Shown: positions 17,074-26,969, numbered from the stretch's first letter. The stretch: 64,000 bases of DNA from Muribaculaceae bacterium (GCA_017651515.1 JAGCCU010000035.1:1-64000); one strand, 5' to 3'. A program made the numbers and translations. The notes: generated by a model not told the origin, from the letters alone.

Positions 17074-18159
17074 ATGAACGATAAAGTATTGTTGATGAAG
17101 GGTAATGAAGCACTTGCGATGGCGGCAATCCGCTATGGTGCCGACGGCTATTTTGGCTATCCCATTACCCCGCAGTCGGAAGTGCTCGAGAAGCTCGAGG
17201 AAGAGATGCCCTGGGAGACCACCGGCATGGTAGTCCTTCAAGCTGAAAGCGAAGTGGCAGCTATCAATATGGTGTATGCCGGCGCATCGTGCGGCAAGGC
17301 CGTATTTACATCTACTTCCAGCCCTGGCTTCAGTCTGATGCAGGAAGGTATGAGCTATATGTGCGCCAGCGAGGTGCCTGCACTTGTTATTAACGTCATG
17401 CGTGGTGGCCCTGGTCTGGGAACAATCCACCCGTCACAGGCCGACTACTTCCAGGCTTGCAAGGGCGGCGGTCACGGCGACTACCACCCCATCGTACTTG
17501 CTCCCGCAAGCGTACAGGAAATGGCCGACTTCGTAGCCCTTGGCTGGGACCTGGCATTCAAATATCGCTGCGTTTCACTGATTCTGGCCGACGGTCTTGT
17601 TGGACAGATGATGGAGAAGGTGATTCTGCCCGAGCAGCGCCCACGCCGCACCGAGGAGGAAATCCGCAAGCAGTGCCCATGGGCAGTGATGGGTCGTAAA
17701 GACATGCGTCCAAAGAACATCATCACTTCACTCGAACTCGATGACGACAAGATGGAAGCCAACAACCACCGCTTCCAGGCCACATACCGTGAGATAGAGA
17801 AAAACGAGGTGCGCTATGAACTGGTTGATGCCGATGACTGCGACTACCTGATCGTAGCCTTTGGCTCGATGGCACGCATCGCCATGAAGGCTATGGAGAT
17901 GGCTCGCCAAGAAGGCATCAAGGTTGGCCTTATCCGTCCAATCACCCTGTGGCCGTTCCCCGTGGAGCCAATCGCCGAACTCGGCAAGCGCGTGAAGGGC
18001 ATCTTAGTGCCTGAGTTGGCTGCCGGACAGCTTATTGAGGACGTTAAGCTCGCCGTAGAGTGCAAGGTGCCTGTGGCACACTTCGACCGTCTGGGCGGCA
18101 ACGTTCCATCACCCGATGAGATTCTCAATGCATTGAAGAAAGAACTTATTAACGCTTGA
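17074..18159 (+). CDS. korA: 2-oxoacid:ferredoxin oxidoreductase alpha subunit (KorA/VorB)
   Basis: A 361-residue pyrimidine-binding-type domain protein of the POR family. GYPITPQSEVLE near the start, LQAESEVAAINMVYAGASCG (about 50-69) with the glutamate that activates TPP, and TSTSSPGFSLM are diagnostic. The C-terminal part is a transketolase-C-like domain (LIRPITLWPFP). Close homologues are annotated either as 2-oxoglutarate or as branched-chain 2-oxoacid (VorB) enzymes, so the substrate is not settled by sequence. The stop overlaps the next start by 4 bp (ATGA). Confidence 0.9.
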   Translation: MNDKVLLMKGNEALAMAAIRYGADGYFGYPITPQSEVLEKLEEEMPWETTGMVVLQAESEVAAINMVYAGASCGKAVFTSTSSPGFSLMQEGMSYMCASEVPALVINVMRGGPGLGTIHPSQADYFQACKGGGHGDYHPIVLAPASVQEMADFVALGWDLAFKYRCVSLILADGLVGQMMEKVILPEQRPRRTEEEIRKQCPWAVMGRKDMRPKNIITSLELDDDKMEANNHRFQATYREIEKNEVRYELVDADDCDYLIVAFGSMARIAMKAMEMARQEGIKVGLIRPITLWPFPVEPIAELGKRVKGILVPELAAGQLIEDVKLAVECKVPVAHFDRLGGNVPSPDEILNALKKELINA

Positions 18160-18944
18160 TGACCACTATGGAAAATAACGATATTATCAAACAGGAAAAC
18201 CGGGTTTACAAACGCCCGTCGTTGCTCAACGAAGTACACATGCACTACTGCCCAGGCTGCAGCCATGGTGTGGTGCACAAACTCGTTGCTGAGGTCATTG
18301 AAGAACTTGGTCTGCAGGAGCGCGCCATCGGCGTGTCGCCAGTAGGCTGCGCTGTGTTTGCATACAATTATATCGACATTGACTGGTTGGAAGCAGCCCA
18401 CGGCCGCGCAACAGCCATGGCAACCGCTACAAAGCGCCTGTTGCCCGACAAGCTGGTGTTCACCTATCAGGGCGACGGTGACTTTGCCGCCATCGGTACT
18501 TGCGAGAGCATCCATGCTTGCAACCGCGGCGAGAGCATTGCCATCATCTTCATCAACAATGCAATCTACGGTATGACCGGCGGACAGATGGCTCCAACCA
18601 CTCTGCTTGGCCAGAAGACCGCAACCTGCCCTTATGGCCGCCGTGCCGACCTTAACGGCTACCCATTGTCAATCACTCCGCTGCTGGCTCAACTCGACGG
18701 CACCCGCTACGTGACTCGCCAAAGCGTTCACAAGCCTGCCAACGTGCGCAAGGCCAAGGCTGCCATCAAGAAGGCGTTCCTGAACTCAATGGAAGGCAAG
18801 GGAACCTCGGTGGTCGAAATCGTGAGCACCTGCAACACTGGTTGGAAACTCACGCCTGAGAAGGCCAACCTGTGGATGGAAGAGAATATGTTTGCCAAGT
18901 ACCCTCTGGGAGACTTGAAAGATGTTGACGCTAAAAAGGATTAA
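18156..18944 (+). CDS. korB: 2-oxoacid:ferredoxin oxidoreductase beta (TPP-binding) subunit
   Basis: A 262-residue thiamine-diphosphate subunit. CPGCSHGVVHK near the N-terminus is the characteristic cysteine-containing entry motif. GDGDFAAIG...NNAIYGMTGGQ is the TPP/Mg2+ site (GDG followed by N-N-x-x-Y-G-M-T-G-G-Q). Translation probably couples to korA through the ATGA overlap; a second ATG at 18168 (MENNDI) is an alternative start. The gamma subunit begins 3 bp after the stop. Confidence 0.9.
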   Translation: MMTTMENNDIIKQENRVYKRPSLLNEVHMHYCPGCSHGVVHKLVAEVIEELGLQERAIGVSPVGCAVFAYNYIDIDWLEAAHGRATAMATATKRLLPDKLVFTYQGDGDFAAIGTCESIHACNRGESIAIIFINNAIYGMTGGQMAPTTLLGQKTATCPYGRRADLNGYPLSITPLLAQLDGTRYVTRQSVHKPANVRKAKAAIKKAFLNSMEGKGTSVVEIVSTCNTGWKLTPEKANLWMEENMFAKYPLGDLKDVDAKKD

Positions 18945-18947
18945 ACG

Positions 18948-19487
18948 ATGAAAGCAGAAATTATCATAGCCGGTTTCGGCGGACAAGGTGTCCTCTCGAT
19001 GGGTAAAACCCTCGCCTACTCTGGACTGATGGAGGACAAGGAAGTTACTTGGTTGCCCAGCTACGGACCAGAGCAGCGCGGTGGTACCGCCAACGTGACT
19101 GTCATCCTGAGCGACGAGCGCATCAGCTCGCCCACGCTTGATGCCTACGACATGGCAGTAGTGCTCAACCAACAGAGTCTTGACAAATTTGAAAGCAAGG
19201 TGAAGCCCGGCGGCGCCCTCATCTACGACAGCTACGGCATCCACCAGCCTCCCACACGCACCGACATCAATGTATATCGCATCGATGCTACAGAGGCTAC
19301 TATCGAGATGAAGAACAGCAAGACATTCAACATGATCGTGCTGGGTGCTATCCTGAAGGTGAACCCAATGGTTACTATCGAGAGCGTGCTCAAGGGCTTG
19401 AAGAAGTCCCTGCCAGAGCGCCACTGGCACCTGCTGCCACTCAATGAGGAAGCTCTGAAGAAGGGTATGACCCTCATCAAGGAGTAA
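18948..19487 (+). CDS. korC: 2-oxoacid:ferredoxin oxidoreductase gamma subunit
   Basis: A 179-residue POR gamma-domain protein, beginning with the family motif IAGFGGQGVLSMGK and containing PSYGPEQRGG, which contacts CoA/partner chains. Its length is normal for a separate gamma subunit. It is the last gene of the operon, followed by a strong bidirectional hairpin at 19504-19541. Confidence 0.9.
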   Translation: MKAEIIIAGFGGQGVLSMGKTLAYSGLMEDKEVTWLPSYGPEQRGGTANVTVILSDERISSPTLDAYDMAVVLNQQSLDKFESKVKPGGALIYDSYGIHQPPTRTDINVYRIDATEATIEMKNSKTFNMIVLGAILKVNPMVTIESVLKGLKKSLPERHWHLLPLNEEALKKGMTLIKE

Positions 19488-19503
19488 TCCTGAGTGACAA
19501 TCA

Positions 19504-19541
19504 AAAAAAGTGGAACCGTTCAATGAGCGGTTCCATTTTTT
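19504..19541. terminator. Bidirectional terminator between korC and nuclease gene
   Basis: TGGAACCG pairs CGGTTCCA around a short loop. Runs of A upstream and T downstream let it work for both convergent genes. Confidence 0.88.
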
Positions 19542-19575
19542 ATATCAGTTGATTCTCAGTTCCTGAATCTTGGGG

Positions 19576-21279
19576 CTATTTGACAACAAGCTTGCCAGGG
19601 ATGCGGCGGCTGGTACTGGTAAGCACATAAACACCCATTGGCAGATACAGCTCAGCATCATTCATCAACAGTGGAATGCGCTTGACAAGCTGTCCTGATG
19701 TGTTGTAGATACACACGTTGTGAAGCGGAGTACCGCACTTGATGAGAACATAGCCGTCGCCAGAAATATATGTGAACGGCAACTCGGCATTGATGTCGCT
19801 GATGCCAGCAGGATCAAGCGTGATGCGTTGCGACGGCTCACTGGTATAGCCCAAGCGGTACGATTGCACAGTGTAGGTGTGGTACTGCCCTGGCTGACGG
19901 TCAGTGAAAAGCATCGACGTTTGTGAAGCATCGTCGGTAGTAAACGTTTCGCTGTCTATTACGTTTCGGTCCATGTCATAGATTACACGGTTCACTAAGT
20001 AATAATCCACCTCTTCGGTCACAGGTTCCCACACAGCCGTATAGCAGCTGTCGGTAACCTCGGTCGGTTCAAGAGCAACTGGCGTGGAAAGCGTAGGCAC
20101 CTCCAGACATTCAGCCATAAGCGAAACGCCAAACGAACCTGTCAAACCACCATCGCTGAATACCAATCGTGCCCGATGTGTACCCAATTCGGTCGGAATA
20201 TAAGTCACTGTCAGCGGATACCCCTCAGGACTATTTGCCTTGGTACGGTCGATGCTCGTTACTGAAAGTTCAAACATCTGATAATCGTAGCGATAAAGTA
20301 AAAGGCTGAGGCTGTTGGTGAGGTTGTGTCCTTTAACTGGAATTGTGATGCTAGTAGAACGGCCTAACGCCACCTGGCCCAAGTCGAATACCATGTCATT
20401 GGTAGGAGTGATTATTTCTGGCGGAGTGTCATCAACAGGCGTTGTGCTGCCCACGTTGAAGACTTCGCCGTACTTGTCTCCCCAGATGTATTCCATCAGG
20501 TCGGGATTGTCGATAAACGGATTGCGGTTATTCTGACACCTATAGACGGCATCGTTACGTGCAATCTCCTTGTCGCTGACAGGATCTTCACGTGCCCAGC
20601 GTAACAACAAGTCGATGGACCATGGAGTGAGCGTAAGCCAGTTATCCTCGCTATACATGTATTTGTATTTCCACGTATAATCCTGATAGCAAGCTGCCAT
20701 ATAGAAATAGGTGCGGGCAAAGTCTCCTTTGTATCGTGCATCTGGCTCAAACACTGTAGTGCAACCACCACCCTGCCCTTCGACAGGCGTTCCAACCTTG
20801 GTCACACCGTTGTCAAACTTTATAGTACTAACCTCGCCCAATGGATAGTTGTTTTTTGCCAGATTGGCATCTCCATCGCTGGGATATAGGTGGTTAAGGT
20901 CAGTATAGGCATAGTAACCCTGTGTCTCGTTACCTCCGCCCCACCAACTTTTGGGCAACGAGTGTTCGCGGTTCATGCCGCTGGTGGCACCGGTGCCATT
21001 GGACGTGAAATAATACGTCTTGTCGCTGTACATGTCCCACACGCGCGATGCATCGTTGGCCATGCGGTCGGTCTCGCGGAAGTAGTACCACAAACTGCCG
21101 TAGGAATGTACGGTGCGAACTTTTGTGAGTTCATGAATGGCATTTTTCAATGCTTGTCCACTCAAACCATCGAGCGACGTATAATATCCCGCAGGCACGT
21201 CGGCTTTCGCCCCAAACGCAGCCATCGACAGAACAACCACGGCAATCAATACAAGCTTATTGGTAATAATCTGCTTCAT
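19576..21279 (-). CDS. Secreted endonuclease I family nuclease with T9SS sorting domain
   Basis: A 567-residue exported nuclease. The signal peptide is MKQIITNKLVLIAVVVLS...AKA; a longer upstream frame exists but the ATG at 21279 gives the signal peptide its proper start. The catalytic domain (about 40-265) matches Endonuclease I (EndA/NucM): GMNREHSLPKSWWGG with the catalytic histidine, DLNHLYPSDGDANLAKNNYPLG, and a later R-N-D-x-V-Y-R-C-Q-N-N-R-N-P-F-I-D region. A fibronectin-III-like segment follows. The C-terminus (CIYNTSGQLVKRIP...GVYVLTS..GKLVVK) is a type IX secretion (Por) sorting domain. It probably degrades extracellular DNA or RNA for nutrients. Confidence 0.9.
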   Translation of the reverse strand: MKQIITNKLVLIAVVVLSMAAFGAKADVPAGYYTSLDGLSGQALKNAIHELTKVRTVHSYGSLWYYFRETDRMANDASRVWDMYSDKTYYFTSNGTGATSGMNREHSLPKSWWGGGNETQGYYAYTDLNHLYPSDGDANLAKNNYPLGEVSTIKFDNGVTKVGTPVEGQGGGCTTVFEPDARYKGDFARTYFYMAACYQDYTWKYKYMYSEDNWLTLTPWSIDLLLRWAREDPVSDKEIARNDAVYRCQNNRNPFIDNPDLMEYIWGDKYGEVFNVGSTTPVDDTPPEIITPTNDMVFDLGQVALGRSTSITIPVKGHNLTNSLSLLLYRYDYQMFELSVTSIDRTKANSPEGYPLTVTYIPTELGTHRARLVFSDGGLTGSFGVSLMAECLEVPTLSTPVALEPTEVTDSCYTAVWEPVTEEVDYYLVNRVIYDMDRNVIDSETFTTDDASQTSMLFTDRQPGQYHTYTVQSYRLGYTSEPSQRITLDPAGISDINAELPFTYISGDGYVLIKCGTPLHNVCIYNTSGQLVKRIPLLMNDAELYLPMGVYVLTSTSRRIPGKLVVK

Positions 21280-21309
21280 AGTAGAATATATTATGCAATT
21301 AAAAACCTT

Positions 21310-21337
21310 CAAAGTTAGGCATTTTTTCGTAAATTTG
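21310..21337. promoter_or_regulatory. Divergent -7 boxes between nuclease and glycosyltransferase
   Basis: The minus strand has TAACTTTG (21310-21317) for the nuclease; the plus strand has TAAATTTG (21330-21337) for the glycosyltransferase. Neither has a clear -33 TTG at the right distance. Confidence 0.45.
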
Positions 21338-21364
21338 CACGAGAAACCCACTAAAACTTGTTTT

Positions 21365-22363
21365 ATGCCATATTTTTCAGTAATAGTACCGGTGTATAAC
21401 CGACCTGCCGAAGTGGAAGACCTTATGCGGTCGCTTGCCGAGCAGACACTTCAGGACTTTGAGGTGATAATCGTTGAAGACGGCTCAACCGTCCCATGTC
21501 AGGACGTGGTGGCACGCTATGCCAACAGCATGGACGTACGTTACTTTTACAAAGACAACGAAGGCCGTAGCATAGCCCGCAACCACGGCATCGAGCATGC
21601 CTCGGGCGAATACTTCATCTTCTTCGACAGCGACTGCGTGATACCTCCAGAGTATTTCAAGACGCTCAAGGCTGCCCTAGACGAAAACTACGTTCCTTGT
21701 TTCGGCGGACCTGATGCTGCCGGTGACGATTTTACCGACGTGCAGAAGGCCATCTCGTTCTCTATGACGGCATTCCTCACCACCGGTGGAATACGTGGCG
21801 GAAAAGTGCAGCTGGAGAAATTCGTACCACGCTCGTTCAACATGGGCTACAGTCGGGAAGTATGGGAAAAAGTGGGAGGTTTCCGCGAGATGTTCAGCGA
21901 AGACATCGACATGAGCACCCGCATACGTCAGGCAGGCTTCGACATAAGGCTCATCCGTGAAGCCTACGTGTATCATAAACGCCGTACTAGCATCTCAAAA
22001 TTTGCACGACAGACCCATGTGTTCGGAATGTCACGCATAACACTTAAACTGCTCTATCCCGACAGCCTGAAACTTGTGCACACCTTGCCGGCCCTGTTTG
22101 TTATAGGTTGCGTGATACTGTTGCTGCTGGCAATGTTTTGGCACTGGTGGGCAATACTGCCAATCGTGCTGTATGCAGTAATGCTTTGGGTGAGTGCGTT
22201 GATTGAGACCAAGAGCCTGAAAATCGCCTCACTCGCTGTAGTGACGAGCTTTGTGCAACTGTTCAGCTATGGTACTGGATTCATACGTGCCTATGTATGG
22301 AAGATACTGCTTGGACATGGTCGCGACATTGAACAGGAAATAGCAATGCGTAAAGGAAAATAA
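21365..22363 (+). CDS. Family 2 glycosyltransferase with C-terminal membrane anchor
   Basis: A 332-residue GT-A fold enzyme. MPYFSVIVPVYNR opens the Rossmann-like nucleotide-sugar domain, with EDGS, the DSD metal motif in FFDSDCVIPP, and EDIDMSTRIRQAG as the acceptor/general-base region. Two or three hydrophobic segments follow at about 240-310, giving a membrane anchor. The open frame extends upstream, but ATG 21365 yields the family start and lies 28 bp after a -7 box. The radC start follows the stop by one base. Role: sugar transfer to envelope glycans; substrate unknown. Confidence 0.88.
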   Translation: MPYFSVIVPVYNRPAEVEDLMRSLAEQTLQDFEVIIVEDGSTVPCQDVVARYANSMDVRYFYKDNEGRSIARNHGIEHASGEYFIFFDSDCVIPPEYFKTLKAALDENYVPCFGGPDAAGDDFTDVQKAISFSMTAFLTTGGIRGGKVQLEKFVPRSFNMGYSREVWEKVGGFREMFSEDIDMSTRIRQAGFDIRLIREAYVYHKRRTSISKFARQTHVFGMSRITLKLLYPDSLKLVHTLPALFVIGCVILLLLAMFWHWWAILPIVLYAVMLWVSALIETKSLKIASLAVVTSFVQLFSYGTGFIRAYVWKILLGHGRDIEQEIAMRKGK

Positions 22364-22364
22364 C

Positions 22365-23072
22365 ATGAACGAATTCAATCCCACACGCGCGCTCAAGGAA
22401 GCCATAACTCCCGACTCTCGGCCACGAGAACTGGCAAAGCGAGAAGGCTGCGGAGCTTGTTCTACAGCTCAGTTACTCGCAATACTCATTGGCAGCGGAA
22501 GCCGTGGCGAGAACGTGGTGGACTTGTGCAACCGCATTCTTAATGATCACGAGAACAAACTCTATAAAGTTGCGCGGCACAACTATCGCGAACTTATGAA
22601 CCGCTATAAGGGTATAGGCGAGGTCAAAGCGCTGGAAATACTTGCAGCACTTGAGCTTGCACGACGCTGCCAACTGGAAGAGTTTGATGAGTCTCCACAA
22701 ATCTCGTCCAGCTTAATGGCATATAACTACCTCAGCCAGTTCATGAGCCACCTGCGCCATGAAGAAATGTGGGTACTGTTGCTCGACCGCGGAAAGCACA
22801 TCATTCACCGTGAACGCATCAGCAGCGGCGGAACTGCAATGACGGCCGTAGATGTGAAAATGGTAATCAAGCCAGCTATCGAGCTGCTGGCCGATGGAAT
22901 CATCATTGCCCACAACCACCCCAGCGACACGGCAAGGCCAAGCATACAAGACGATCAGCTGACTGAAAAGATTAAACAGGCCTGCAAGACTCTCGACATT
23001 CTACTGCTTGACCACATCATAGTATGTCGCGGAGGACATTACTACAGCTATAGTGACAAAGGCCGCCTGTGA
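22365..23072 (+). CDS. radC: RadC-family JAB-domain protein
   Basis: 235 residues. The N-terminal helix-hairpin-helix region (YKGIGEVKALEILAALELARR) is followed by the JAB1/MPN-like metalloprotein domain with its zinc motif AHNHPSD and the upstream glutamate region. RadC was named for DNA repair but its role remains unsettled; this is the common chromosomal form. It follows the glycosyltransferase with a 1-bp gap. Confidence 0.92.
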   Translation: MNEFNPTRALKEAITPDSRPRELAKREGCGACSTAQLLAILIGSGSRGENVVDLCNRILNDHENKLYKVARHNYRELMNRYKGIGEVKALEILAALELARRCQLEEFDESPQISSSLMAYNYLSQFMSHLRHEEMWVLLLDRGKHIIHRERISSGGTAMTAVDVKMVIKPAIELLADGIIIAHNHPSDTARPSIQDDQLTEKIKQACKTLDILLLDHIIVCRGGHYYSYSDKGRL

Positions 23073-23084
23073 TTACAGACGGCC
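23061..23084. terminator. Hairpin at radC stop, possible terminator
   Basis: GGCCGCCTGT pairs with ACAGACGGCC (one mismatch, 4-nt loop). It overlaps the radC stop codon. The downstream T-tract is weak (AGTTTTAT), so termination is uncertain; a convergent gene ends at 23107. Confidence 0.45.
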
Positions 23085-23106
23085 TCATCTAGAGTTTTAT
23101 CAGTTC

Positions 23107-25107
23107 TCAAATAATCGGTTCTAAACGTATGGCGCAGCCACCACTTCGAGCCAGCCGAAGGGTGATGTTGTCAGCACTTGTCACCTCTATCTGGCGTATA
23201 GTCATTGCATAGGGATTACGCTCGAAATCAGCATCGGCAGCATCTTCATAGATTATTGCCTTGTACTTGCGCCCGGCATCCAAAAAATCAAGATTCAATG
23301 TGAGTGTCCGCGCACGTTCGTCTGTTATAGCCCCAACAAACCACCTGCCGTTCCCTCCACGCTCCTTGCGGGCGATTGCCACATACTCGCCTATTGATGC
23401 ATGGGGCACTATAGTGCGGCTCCAAGTAGTGGGACATGACTCAATAAAGGTGAGCGCCGGCTGACCTTCATAGTTCTCGATGGCATCGGCAGCCATCTGA
23501 AGAGGACTGTAAAGAACGACAAACTCTCCAAGTTGCTTTGCCAATGTAGAGTGAAGATGTGTGCCAGGCACAACATCATTACCCTGATTGAAGATTGCAG
23601 GCGTAAAATCCATTGGACCCGCCAATCCTCGAGTGAACGGCAGTGTCACGGTGTGGCTTGGGGGATTGCCACCGTCGGCCGACCAAGCGTTATACTCCTG
23701 CCCACGCACGCCCTCTTGTGTCATCAGGTTGGGCAACGTGCGCTGCAAACCTGTGGGCATGGCTGGCTCATGGTTGTCAATCATGATGTGATGACGGGCA
23801 GCACTCTCAATCACACGGCGATAATGCCGCACGCCATATTGTGACTTGGCAAGTTCCTTGCCATCAAGCAGATGTCCCACATAACCAGTCTTGACGGCAT
23901 TTATTCCCATGCTGGCATACCAGGCAAAAGCATCGTCCATCTCTTTCTCAATCAAGCTTGCCCGGCCCCACGACTCCATGTGACCTATGAATCGCACGCC
24001 GCGTTCACGGGCATAGCGGCACACATCCTCAATATCAAAGTCGGGATATGCCTTGAGATAGGTTACCGTCTCTCCATTGCCCCAACCGGGATTCCAACCC
24101 TCGGCAAGCACGCCCGAAAAACCATGCCTTGAGGCAAAGTCAATATAACGCTTCACGTTATCAGTAGTAGCTCCGTGATGCTCGCCCATTTCCCAAGTGT
24201 TTTTCTTCTTGTGGATGCTCCACCATATACCAATATACCGACCAGGTTCTATCCACGATGTGTCTTCAATCCTGCAAGGTTCATTAAGGTTAAGCATCAT
24301 GCGTGAAAGCAGCAGGTCACCGGCAGTGGGCGCTATAATCATCATACGCCAAGGTGAACGCACCATACCAGTGCCATATACCTTCACGCCGTCTTGCCAC
24401 GGGGTGAGGGCTGTGAGCATCGTCACCGAGCCATCTGATTGCTTCCGGGGAGTGAGGTTGATGCTGGCATAATCGGTCAGCGCAGCTTCATGTATTGAAA
24501 GAAATATGTCAGGAGCATACTCTATCGTCAGCGGTGTACACACGGTATCCTTTTCCGACAACAACGACCGTTCATAAATGCCCTCGAAGTACTCTGTGCG
24601 GTTACTTGGTATAGACCATGCCTGAGCATCACGGGAAAGGCGCATCTGTGATGCTTCATCAAGAATCACCACATCGCCATTGCCTGGCAATTCATACCTA
24701 AAAGCAAAGCCATCGTCATAGACACGCATAACCACATTCAGATGCTTGCGGCTGGAAGTGGTGCTTTTCGACTTCAACTGAAGAGTTATTTCATTGTAGT
24801 TGTTGCGGACAGTGTCGTCTTCACCCCAAGGCTGCACCCAGATCTCATCATGCGACACGACTTTTGGCCGATTGCCAGCCAATGCCATTTTCTCTCCCAC
24901 AAATCCATCGGCAAGCTTCAGTCCCAACGTGCTGGGACTCACGACCGGTATTCCTTTATAGGCGACGCTATACGTAGGGCGGCCACCATTAAGTGCTATA
25001 TCCACCTTTATGTCGCCACTGGGCGAGGTGACTTCCCATGCCATGGCCTGAATCATGGCCATTGTCATTAGAATAGTCAGAACAAATTCCCTTTTCATCT
25101 TATTCAT
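23107..25107 (-). CDS. Glycoside hydrolase family 97 (SusB-like alpha-glucosidase)
   Basis: A 666-residue exported enzyme. The signal peptide begins MNKMKREFVLTILMTMAM (ATG 25107; ATG 25098 is an alternative). The N-terminal beta-sandwich and catalytic barrel match GH97: GVLAEGWNPGWG, HMESWGRASL, MIDNHEPAMPTG and EGVRGQEYNAW. Glu in HMES, Glu in NHEP and Glu in RGQEY are spaced 69 and 24 residues apart, the same spacing I recall for SusB Glu439, Glu508 and Glu532. Gly (AVKTGYVG) sits where retaining members have an Asp nucleophile. Both points suggest an inverting alpha-glucosidase in the periplasm, handling starch- or dextran-derived oligosaccharides. No SusCD pair is adjacent. Confidence 0.9.
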   Translation of the reverse strand: MNKMKREFVLTILMTMAMIQAMAWEVTSPSGDIKVDIALNGGRPTYSVAYKGIPVVSPSTLGLKLADGFVGEKMALAGNRPKVVSHDEIWVQPWGEDDTVRNNYNEITLQLKSKSTTSSRKHLNVVMRVYDDGFAFRYELPGNGDVVILDEASQMRLSRDAQAWSIPSNRTEYFEGIYERSLLSEKDTVCTPLTIEYAPDIFLSIHEAALTDYASINLTPRKQSDGSVTMLTALTPWQDGVKVYGTGMVRSPWRMMIIAPTAGDLLLSRMMLNLNEPCRIEDTSWIEPGRYIGIWWSIHKKKNTWEMGEHHGATTDNVKRYIDFASRHGFSGVLAEGWNPGWGNGETVTYLKAYPDFDIEDVCRYARERGVRFIGHMESWGRASLIEKEMDDAFAWYASMGINAVKTGYVGHLLDGKELAKSQYGVRHYRRVIESAARHHIMIDNHEPAMPTGLQRTLPNLMTQEGVRGQEYNAWSADGGNPPSHTVTLPFTRGLAGPMDFTPAIFNQGNDVVPGTHLHSTLAKQLGEFVVLYSPLQMAADAIENYEGQPALTFIESCPTTWSRTIVPHASIGEYVAIARKERGGNGRWFVGAITDERARTLTLNLDFLDAGRKYKAIIYEDAADADFERNPYAMTIRQIEVTSADNITLRLARSGGCAIRLEPII

Positions 25108-25170
25108 AATCTTTAATCTAACCAAAGTTTCAACATTCAACTATGCTTCAACCGAACTGAAAACTGAAGA

Positions 25171-26736
25171 CTAATACGGTACATCTTCGTTACCTTGAGA
25201 CAAGAAATCCATGTTAGGTGGAGGCGGCGTGAAATTGTTCGCAGGCTCCTGTACAGCAGGAGAAGCGTTCGTATCACGATTGAGTTTAGACTCATAAGTA
25301 GTCTCCTCGCTTATGTTGAAGCTGTCATCCCAGTTTTCGAAACGGGCAAAGCCGGAACGGAAACGCAGTTTCACATCACCCACACTACCACTGCGGTGCT
25401 TAGCGATTATAAACTCTGCCAAGCCTCTGATATCATTACCCTCGGCATCTTCCGAAGCTTTCAGGTAATACTCTGGACGATGGATAAAGCATACTATATC
25501 AGCATCCTGCTCAATGGCACCCGACTCACGCAGGTCACTCAGCTGCGGTCGTTTACCTCTACGCTCATCACCTCTTGTCTCCACACTACGGTTAAGCTGA
25601 GAAAGCGCAATGATGGGGATATTAAGCTCCTTGGCGAGTTGCTTGAGAGAACGAGAAATATTGCTAACCTCCTGCTCACGGCTACCGAACTTCATGCCCG
25701 ATGCATTCATCAGCTGCAGGTAATCGATGATAATCATCTTCACATTATGCTCCTGAACCAGTCGACGTGCCTTGGTGTTCAATTCGAAAATAGAAAGTGA
25801 AGGCGTGTCATCTACATAGAGCGGAGCCGAATAAAGCGCTTTTACGCGTGTAGAGAGGTTTTCCCATTCAGCAGCCGACAACTGACCGCTCTTGATCTGT
25901 TCTCCACGCAGTTCGCACACGTTGCTGATAAGACGGTTCACCAGCTGCAAGCTGCTCATCTCCAAAGAGAAAAATGCTATAGGCGTATTGAGGTCAACAG
26001 CCATGTTTTTCGCCATCGACAGCACCAGCGCTGTTTTTCCCATCGCTGGACGTGCGGCAATGATGATCAAGTCGCTGTTCTGCCATCCTCCAGTAATCTT
26101 ATCCAGGTCGTGATAGCCTGTCTGAAGCCCGCTAAGTCCGCTTTCATTATTGGAGGCCTCTTGAATTTTTGCCAGAGCCTCATTGATTATGGGGTCAATC
26201 TGAAGCACATCTCGTTTAAGAGTGTTTCGGGAAATCTCAAACAATCCACCTTCGGCCTCTTGCATTAGGTCATAGACATCGATCGTTTCATCAAAAGCCT
26301 TCGACTGGATATTGCTCGAGAAGGTTATCAGTTCACGGGCCAGATACTTCTGGGCAATAATACGTGCATGATACTCAACATTGGCAGCACTTGCCACACG
26401 ACCAGTCAGCTCACTGATGCGCAGCGGACCTCCGGCAGCTTCAAGATTGCCGTCACTTCGCAGCTGCTCAGTAACGGTAAGCATGTCAATTGGGCGTTGC
26501 TTTGTAGCGAGCGACACTATTGCAGAGTAGACAAGCTGGTTGGAATAGTCGTAGAAGCTCTCCGGCTTGAGCAAGTCACTCACCTCAGAATAGGCATTGC
26601 GCTCGAGCATGAGAGCGCCAAGCACAGCCTCCTCCAACTGCAGATCTTGAGGCTGCAGTTTGCCGAACTCGTTCACTATCTCGGCTTCGTGCTGAGGGCG
26701 CCGACGTCTTTGTGATTGGTTGTTATTATCTGGCAT
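25171..26736 (-). CDS. dnaB: Replicative DNA helicase
   Basis: A 521-residue hexameric helicase that unwinds DNA at the replication fork. The N-terminal DnaB domain (LQLEEAVLGALMLE) is followed by the RecA-like domain with Walker A ARPAMGKTAL, Walker B MIIIDYLQLM, and ALSQLNRSVE and LSDLRESGAIEQDADIV. The length is slightly above the usual 450-500 because of an extended, low-complexity C-terminal tail rich in Asn and Pro. Single gene on the minus strand with a possible -7 box at 26786-26793. Confidence 0.97.
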   Translation of the reverse strand: MPDNNNQSQRRRRPQHEAEIVNEFGKLQPQDLQLEEAVLGALMLERNAYSEVSDLLKPESFYDYSNQLVYSAIVSLATKQRPIDMLTVTEQLRSDGNLEAAGGPLRISELTGRVASAANVEYHARIIAQKYLARELITFSSNIQSKAFDETIDVYDLMQEAEGGLFEISRNTLKRDVLQIDPIINEALAKIQEASNNESGLSGLQTGYHDLDKITGGWQNSDLIIIAARPAMGKTALVLSMAKNMAVDLNTPIAFFSLEMSSLQLVNRLISNVCELRGEQIKSGQLSAAEWENLSTRVKALYSAPLYVDDTPSLSIFELNTKARRLVQEHNVKMIIIDYLQLMNASGMKFGSREQEVSNISRSLKQLAKELNIPIIALSQLNRSVETRGDERRGKRPQLSDLRESGAIEQDADIVCFIHRPEYYLKASEDAEGNDIRGLAEFIIAKHRSGSVGDVKLRFRSGFARFENWDDSFNISEETTYESKLNRDTNASPAVQEPANNFTPPPPNMDFLSQGNEDVPY

Positions 26737-26785
26737 AATTATATAATGTATATTGTCGTAAGTAATTATTACATTTTTCTCGCTG

Positions 26786-26793
26786 CAAAATTA
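26786..26793 (-). promoter_or_regulatory. Possible -7 box of dnaB
   Basis: TAATTTTG on the minus strand, 50 bp upstream of the dnaB ATG; no matching -33 element. Confidence 0.4.
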
Positions 26794-26902
26794 ATTCAAT
26801 AAGGCTAATTAATAAATAATTGTGTTCCTCAATTTATTCACACCTTATTAACAATTTCAGCAAACCGCTCACAGGCATTACCGTCAAAGCCACGTACAAG
26901 AC

Positions 26903-26939
26903 AAAAAAATCGGTTCTCATGATTGATCACAAGAACCGA
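26903..26939 (-). terminator. Terminator of efp
   Basis: On the minus strand TCGGTTCT pairs AGAACCGA around a partly self-complementary loop and is followed by seven T. Confidence 0.88.
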
Positions 26940-26969
26940 CAATTATCTTTATTCGATAAACGGAGTATC